Position numbers and translations under genes: made by a program. Below, in pieces: positions 5,793 through 9,078 of a DNA stretch of 9,078 bases. Position 1 is the stretch's first letter. Each line of letters starts with the position of its first letter. A model generated the notes under the pieces. That model was not told the DNA's origin. It saw only the letters and a list, made by a program, of their open reading frames with translations, and made no database searches. The DNA is from an uncultured Thermomonas sp. (GTDB lineage Bacteria > Pseudomonadota > Gammaproteobacteria > Xanthomonadales > Xanthomonadaceae), in contig CAMLJA010000063.1 in assembly GCA_946480065.1 (NCBI GenBank), positions 1-9,078 on the forward strand, written 5' to 3'.

Positions 5793-7193
5793 ATGGCCGA
5801 GCTGAAGGAAGCACGCGTCCCCGACATCGGCGGCCACGGCGACGTGCCGATCATCGAACTGCTGGTCCAGCCCGGCGACACCGTGGCCAAGGACCAGGGC
5901 CTGGTCACGCTGGAGTCCGACAAGGCGACCATGGAAGTGCCGTCGCCGTTCGCCGGCGTGGTGCGCGAGTTGAAGGTCAAGCTGGGCGACACCGTGTCCG
6001 AAGGCAGCCTGGTGGCGATGATCGAGGCGGAGGCGGAGGCGGCGGCCGAACCGGCCCCAGCGCCTGCTCCTGAGGCCGCACCCGCACCCGCGCCGGTCGC
6101 ACCGGCACCTGCGCCCGCGCCCGCGCCCGCCCAAGCCGCGACGCCCGCGCCGGAGCAGGCACCGCGTCCCGAAGTGGCGCGCGCCGCCGCCGATCCCAAG
6201 GCCGCCCCGATGGGCGCCGGCCTGCCGCCGGTGCGGTTCGAGGCCGACGCCGTGCTGCCCGACAAGGTCCCGTACGCCAGCCCGGCGGTGCGCCTGTTCG
6301 CACGCGAACTGGGGGTGGACCTGGCGCAGGTGGCCGGCAGCGGGCGCGGCGGACGCATCGTCCGCGAGGACGTGCAGTCGTTCGTCAAGGCGGCGCTGTC
6401 CGGCGGCGTGTCCGCGCCGGTCGCGGCTTCCGGCGGGGGTGGCGGGCTCAACCTGATCCCGTGGCCGAAGGTGGACTTCGCCAAGTTCGGCGCCATCGAG
6501 ACCAGGCCGCTGTCGCGCATCCAGAAGATTTCCGGCGCCAACCTCGCGCGCAACTGGGCCATGATCCCGCACGTCACCCAGCACGACGATGCCGACATCA
6601 CCGGCCTGGAGGCGCTGCGCGTTGCCCTCAACGAGGAAAACGCCAGGGCCATCGCCGCGGGCAAGGCCGGCAAGCTGACCATGCTGGCCTTCCTGATCAA
6701 GGCCTGCGTGGCGGCGCTACAGAAATTCCCGACCTTCAACGCGTCGCTGGACGGCGACAACCTCGTCCTCAAGCAGTACTTCCACGTCGGCTTCGCCGCC
6801 GATACCCCGAATGGGCTGGTGGTGCCGGTGCTGCGCGATGCCGACCAGAAGGGCGTGGCCCAGATCGCGAAGGAAATGGGCGAACTGGCCGCGCTGGCGC
6901 GCGAGGGCAAGCTCAAGCCCGAGCAGATGCAGGGCGGCTGCTTCACCATCAGCTCGCTGGGCGGCATCGGCGGCACCGCGTTCACGCCGATCATCAACGC
7001 CCCGGAGGTGGCGATCCTCGGCGTCTCCAAGGCGGAGACGAAGCCGGTGTGGAACGGCGAGAAGTTCAAGCCGCGCCTCGTGCTGCCGCTGTCGCTGAGC
7101 TACGACCACCGCGTGATCGACGGCGCCGCCGCGGCGCGCTTCACCAGCTACCTGGGGCAGCTGCTGGGCGACATGCGCCGGGCGATGCTCTAG
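5793..7193 (+). CDS. aceF: Pyruvate dehydrogenase E2, dihydrolipoyllysine-residue acetyltransferase
   Basis: The 466-residue E2 core of the pyruvate dehydrogenase complex, moving the acetyl group from the E1-bound intermediate through a lipoyl arm to CoA. Domains in order: one lipoyl domain (residues 7-78, lipoylated K44 in ESDKATME), an Ala/Pro-rich flexible linker (about 80-130, with runs of AP repeats), a peripheral-subunit-binding domain (about 159-200, VPYASPAVRLFARELGVDL and GSGRGGRIVREDV), a Gly-rich hinge (214-219), and the acetyltransferase domain (about 235-466) with the active-site SYDHRVIDGA (436-445; His439, Asp443). Many gammaproteobacterial E2 proteins carry two or three lipoyl domains; this has one. 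The start has GGAG five bases upstream. Followed at 3 bp by an MscS gene and then lpdA; the E1 gene is not nearby. Branched-chain or 2-oxoglutarate E2 is less likely given the VPDIGGHGD lipoyl start typical of PDH E2. Confidence 0.95.
   Translation: MAELKEARVPDIGGHGDVPIIELLVQPGDTVAKDQGLVTLESDKATMEVPSPFAGVVRELKVKLGDTVSEGSLVAMIEAEAEAAAEPAPAPAPEAAPAPAPVAPAPAPAPAPAQAATPAPEQAPRPEVARAAADPKAAPMGAGLPPVRFEADAVLPDKVPYASPAVRLFARELGVDLAQVAGSGRGGRIVREDVQSFVKAALSGGVSAPVAASGGGGGLNLIPWPKVDFAKFGAIETRPLSRIQKISGANLARNWAMIPHVTQHDDADITGLEALRVALNEENARAIAAGKAGKLTMLAFLIKACVAALQKFPTFNASLDGDNLVLKQYFHVGFAADTPNGLVVPVLRDADQKGVAQIAKEMGELAALAREGKLKPEQMQGGCFTISSLGGIGGTAFTPIINAPEVAILGVSKAETKPVWNGEKFKPRLVLPLSLSYDHRVIDGAAAARFTSYLGQLLGDMRRAML
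5889..5917 (+). repeat. Lipoyl-domain repeat copy 1 (in aceF)
   Basis: These 29 bases encode the strand leading into the lipoyl-lysine hairpin and are identical to 8454-8482 in lpdA. Identity continues on both sides with scattered third-position changes, for example the segment coding [10 protein letters not shown]. The shared segment is coding sequence in both genes. Confidence 0.9.
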
Positions 7194-7196
7194 CCG

Positions 7197-8348
7197 ATGC
7201 AGCCCGACGCCGGCCAGGATCTCCGCGCTGCTGGCGACCGCGTCCGCCAGGCCGCCGAGCGCGCGGCCGACGAAGGCATGGGCGGCCTGCAGCCACTGCT
7301 CGACTTCAAGCTGGTGCACCTGCCCGGGCTCACGGTCACGGTGGGCGGGCTGGTGCTGGCGGTGCTGGTCGCAGTGGCCACCTGGGCGGCGATCTGGCTG
7401 GTGCGAAGGACCCTTGCGCGTTACGCGGCGCGCAACCCCGACATCAACCAGGCCGCGCTGTACACGGTCACCCGGGTCGCGACCTACCTGTTCATCCTCG
7501 CCGGCCTGCTGCTCGCCTTCGAGGCCATCGGCATCCCGATCGGCAAGTTCAGCGTGTTCGCCGGCGCGCTCGGCGTCGGCCTGGGCTTCGGCCTGCAGGC
7601 GATCTTCAACAATTTCATTTCCGGCCTGATCCTGCTGTTCGACCGCTCGCTGAAGGTCGGCGACTTCATCGAGCTGGAAGGCGACATCCGCGGCACCGTG
7701 CGCGCCATCGACATCCGTTCCACCCGGGTCACCACCAACGACAACATCGACATCCTGGTGCCCAACTCGGAGTTCATGACCAAGCGGGTGGTGAACTGGA
7801 CCTACGGTTCGTTCAGCCGGCGCCTGCGGGTGCCGTTCGGCGTGGCTTACGGCACGGACAAGGAACTGGTGAAAAAGGCGGCGCTGGAGGCGGCCGCCCG
7901 GGTGCCCTTCACTCTGGCCACCTCGGGCGACCGTGCCGCGCAGGTCTGGCTGGTCGATTTCGCGGACAGTTCGGTGAACTACCTGCTGGTGGTGTGGCTG
8001 AACGAATCGGCGTCGCGCCGCAACACCGCAGTGATGGCGGCCTACCTGTGGGAACTGGACACCGCGCTGAAGGCCCATGGCATCGAGATCCCGTACCCGC
8101 AGCGGGACCTGCGCATCCGCAGCCTGTTCGGGCTGGAAGGGCCGGCGGCGCTGGCGGCGATGCGGGGCGGCGCGGTCGATCCGGCGCAGGCCGGAACGGC
8201 CGGTGGGGAGGCGCTTGACGCCTCCGAACGCGAATGGCTGGGGCGGAACGACGCCCAGGCCGACACCGAACGCGAGATCCGCGAGGCCGAGGAACGGGCC
8301 GCTGCGGATCGGCGACAGGCAAACCAGCCGCCCGAGCGCGGCGGCTGA
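7197..8348 (+). CDS. MscS-family mechanosensitive channel
   Basis: A 383-residue small-conductance mechanosensitive channel of the inner membrane, opened by membrane tension to release solutes in osmotic downshock. Three helices: TM1 about 46-70, TM2 about 92-111, and pore-lining TM3 about 117-147 with the Gly/Ala pattern FAGALGVGLGFGLQAIFNNF (121-140). The MscS beta domain follows, with SLKVGDFIELEGDIRGTVRAI (151-171), STRVTTNDNIDILVPNSEFM (175-194) and NWTYG. The C-terminal alpha/beta domain runs to IPYPQRDLRI (298-307), the usual MscS end. A further 75-residue hydrophilic, charged tail (309-383, rich in Glu/Arg/Ala) follows, absent from E. coli MscS. The start at 7197 has no Shine-Dalgarno and lies 3 bp after the aceF stop; translation probably depends on aceF. 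A start at residue 28 is possible. It sits between E2 and E3 genes of pyruvate dehydrogenase. Confidence 0.92.
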   Translation: MQPDAGQDLRAAGDRVRQAAERAADEGMGGLQPLLDFKLVHLPGLTVTVGGLVLAVLVAVATWAAIWLVRRTLARYAARNPDINQAALYTVTRVATYLFILAGLLLAFEAIGIPIGKFSVFAGALGVGLGFGLQAIFNNFISGLILLFDRSLKVGDFIELEGDIRGTVRAIDIRSTRVTTNDNIDILVPNSEFMTKRVVNWTYGSFSRRLRVPFGVAYGTDKELVKKAALEAAARVPFTLATSGDRAAQVWLVDFADSSVNYLLVVWLNESASRRNTAVMAAYLWELDTALKAHGIEIPYPQRDLRIRSLFGLEGPAALAAMRGGAVDPAQAGTAGGEALDASEREWLGRNDAQADTEREIREAEERAAADRRQANQPPERGG

Positions 8349-8349
8349 C

Positions 8350-8358
8350 AGGAGAAGG
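8350..8358 (+). promoter_or_regulatory. Strong ribosome-binding site of lpdA
   Basis: AGGAGAAGG ends two bases before the ATG at 8361 and has its core AGGAG about 6 bases upstream. It is the clearest ribosome site in the window and settles the lpdA start, 12 bases after the MscS stop. Confidence 0.7.
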
Positions 8359-8360
8359 CA

Positions 8361-9078
8361 ATGGCGGAGATCGAATCCAGGGTGCCCGACATCGGCGGGC
8401 ACGGCGAGGTGCCGGTGATCGAGGTGCTGGTCGCGGTCGGCGACACCGTGAAGAAGGACCAGGGCCTGGTCACGCTGGAGTCGGACAAGGCGACGATGGA
8501 GGTCCCGGCGGTTGCCAACGGCGTGGTCAAGGCGCTGAAGGTAAAGCTGGGCGACACGGTGTCGGAAGGCAGCGTGATCGCGGTCATCGAGGGCGCGGCG
8601 GGCGAAAGCGCGGCGAAACCGCCCGCGCCCGCGCCCGCGCCAGCGAAGGCCGAAGCGGCGGCGCCGGCGCCGGTGGCGAAGGCGGAGCCGGCAACGCCCG
8701 CACCGCAGGTCGCCACATCGTCCGGCCGCAAGGCCGACATCGAATGCGCGATGGTGGTGATCGGCGCCGGCCCGGGCGGCTACACCGCCGCCTTCCGCAG
8801 CGCCGACCTCGGCCTCGATACCGTGCTGGTCGAACGTTACGCCAGCCTCGGCGGCGTCTGCCTCAACGTCGGCTGCATCCCGTCGAAGGCGCTGCTGCAC
8901 GCCGCCGAGGTGATCGACCAGGCCGCGCACGCCAGCGACTACGGCGTGGATTTCGGCAAGCCCAGGATCAGCATCGACAAGCTGCGCGAGTACAAGGACA
9001 AGGTCGTCGGCCAGCTCACCAAGGGCCTGGCCGGCATGGCCAAGCAGCGCAAGGTGCGCGTGGTGCAGGGCACGGCGA
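8361..9078 (+). CDS. lpdA: Dihydrolipoamide dehydrogenase (E3) with N-terminal lipoyl domain, 3' truncated
   Basis: The first 239 residues of E3, the FAD enzyme that reoxidises dihydrolipoyl groups of 2-oxo-acid dehydrogenase complexes with NAD+; the gene runs off the window. A lipoyl domain comes first (residues 7-77, lipoyl Lys43 in ESDKATME), then an Ala/Pro/Lys linker (about 80-125), then the flavoprotein: FAD-binding [20 protein letters not shown] (132-151), [24 protein letters not shown] (157-180) holding the redox-active disulfide Cys167-Cys172, and GVDFGKP. An E3 with its own lipoyl domain is known in Neisseria (P64k), Cupriavidus and Xanthomonas relatives. The lipoyl domain closely matches that of AceF in protein and DNA. 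The ATG is set by the AGGAGAAGG site. It is the third gene of the aceF operon. Confidence 0.93.
   Translation, partial: MAEIESRVPDIGGHGEVPVIEVLVAVGDTVKKDQGLVTLESDKATMEVPAVANGVVKALKVKLGDTVSEGSVIAVIEGAAGESAAKPPAPAPAPAKAEAAAPAPVAKAEPATPAPQVATSSGRKADIECAMVVIGAGPGGYTAAFRSADLGLDTVLVERYASLGGVCLNVGCIPSKALLHAAEVIDQAAHASDYGVDFGKPRISIDKLREYKDKVVGQLTKGLAGMAKQRKVRVVQGTA
8454..8482 (+). repeat. Lipoyl-domain repeat copy 2 (in lpdA)
   Basis: The second copy of the 29-base identical segment also found at 5889-5917 in aceF. The two genes thus share a lipoyl module; see the aceF and lpdA entries. Confidence 0.9.

Noticed and set aside
6051..6137. Short repeats of GCRCCY units resembling a tandem repeat or satellite
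   Set aside because: They encode the Ala/Pro linker of AceF in frame, a normal flexible hinge of E2 proteins; a similar one occurs in LpdA.
6717..8930. A 737-codon open frame on the minus strand across aceF, the MscS gene and lpdA
   Set aside because: Its translation is low-complexity His/Arg/Gly-rich with no recognisable domain, and it is antisense to three well-conserved genes. In DNA this GC-rich, stop codons are rare and long antisense frames are expected.
1..9078. Mobile element, phage, defence system or CRISPR
   Set aside because: No transposase, integrase, repeat-spacer array, tRNA edge or compositional break is seen; the genes are chromosomal housekeeping and regulatory types.

Overview
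The window is high-GC gammaproteobacterial chromosome, most like the Xanthomonadaceae/Lysobacteraceae (Xanthomonas, Stenotrophomonas, Lysobacter, Luteimonas). The reasons are the strong G/C bias at third codon positions, the DUF1415 and DUF3297 proteins, a YajQ c-di-GMP-binding protein, a dihydrolipoamide dehydrogenase carrying its own lipoyl domain, and several genes whose start codon sits almost on the predicted transcription start with no Shine-Dalgarno. I see no mobile element, tRNA, rRNA or CRISPR array. The genus is inference from protein resemblance and was not searched.

Left part (1-1827): two leftward small genes (a DUF3297 protein and a 108-aa three-helix membrane protein) lie back to back with a rightward pair, an ECF-type sigma-70 factor and a two-helix membrane protein that is probably its anti-sigma factor. 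The 130-bp divergent intergenic region carries two outward-facing copies of the same promoter-like sequence (TGCAACC, 14 bp, CGTATCCCAT). This suggests that the sigma factor activates both its own operon and the divergent membrane-protein gene. The sigma copy ends so close to the sigma ATG that its mRNA is probably leaderless. This is the most interesting part of the window.

Middle part (1848-5661): two 16S rRNA modification enzymes, RsmC-like methyltransferase and RsuA-like pseudouridine synthase, overlap by 4 bp. A perfect 11-bp hairpin separates them from a convergent leftward pair (yajQ then DUF1415). Divergent from yajQ is a ten-helix EamA/DMT transporter.

Right part (5793-9078): a pyruvate dehydrogenase complex cluster holds aceF (E2), an MscS-type channel gene 3 bp behind it, and lpdA (E3, cut by the window end). 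E2 and E3 each begin with a lipoyl domain, and these are nearly identical in protein and in stretches of DNA. The E1 gene (aceE) is not in the window. The MscS gene wedged between E2 and E3 is the oddity here.
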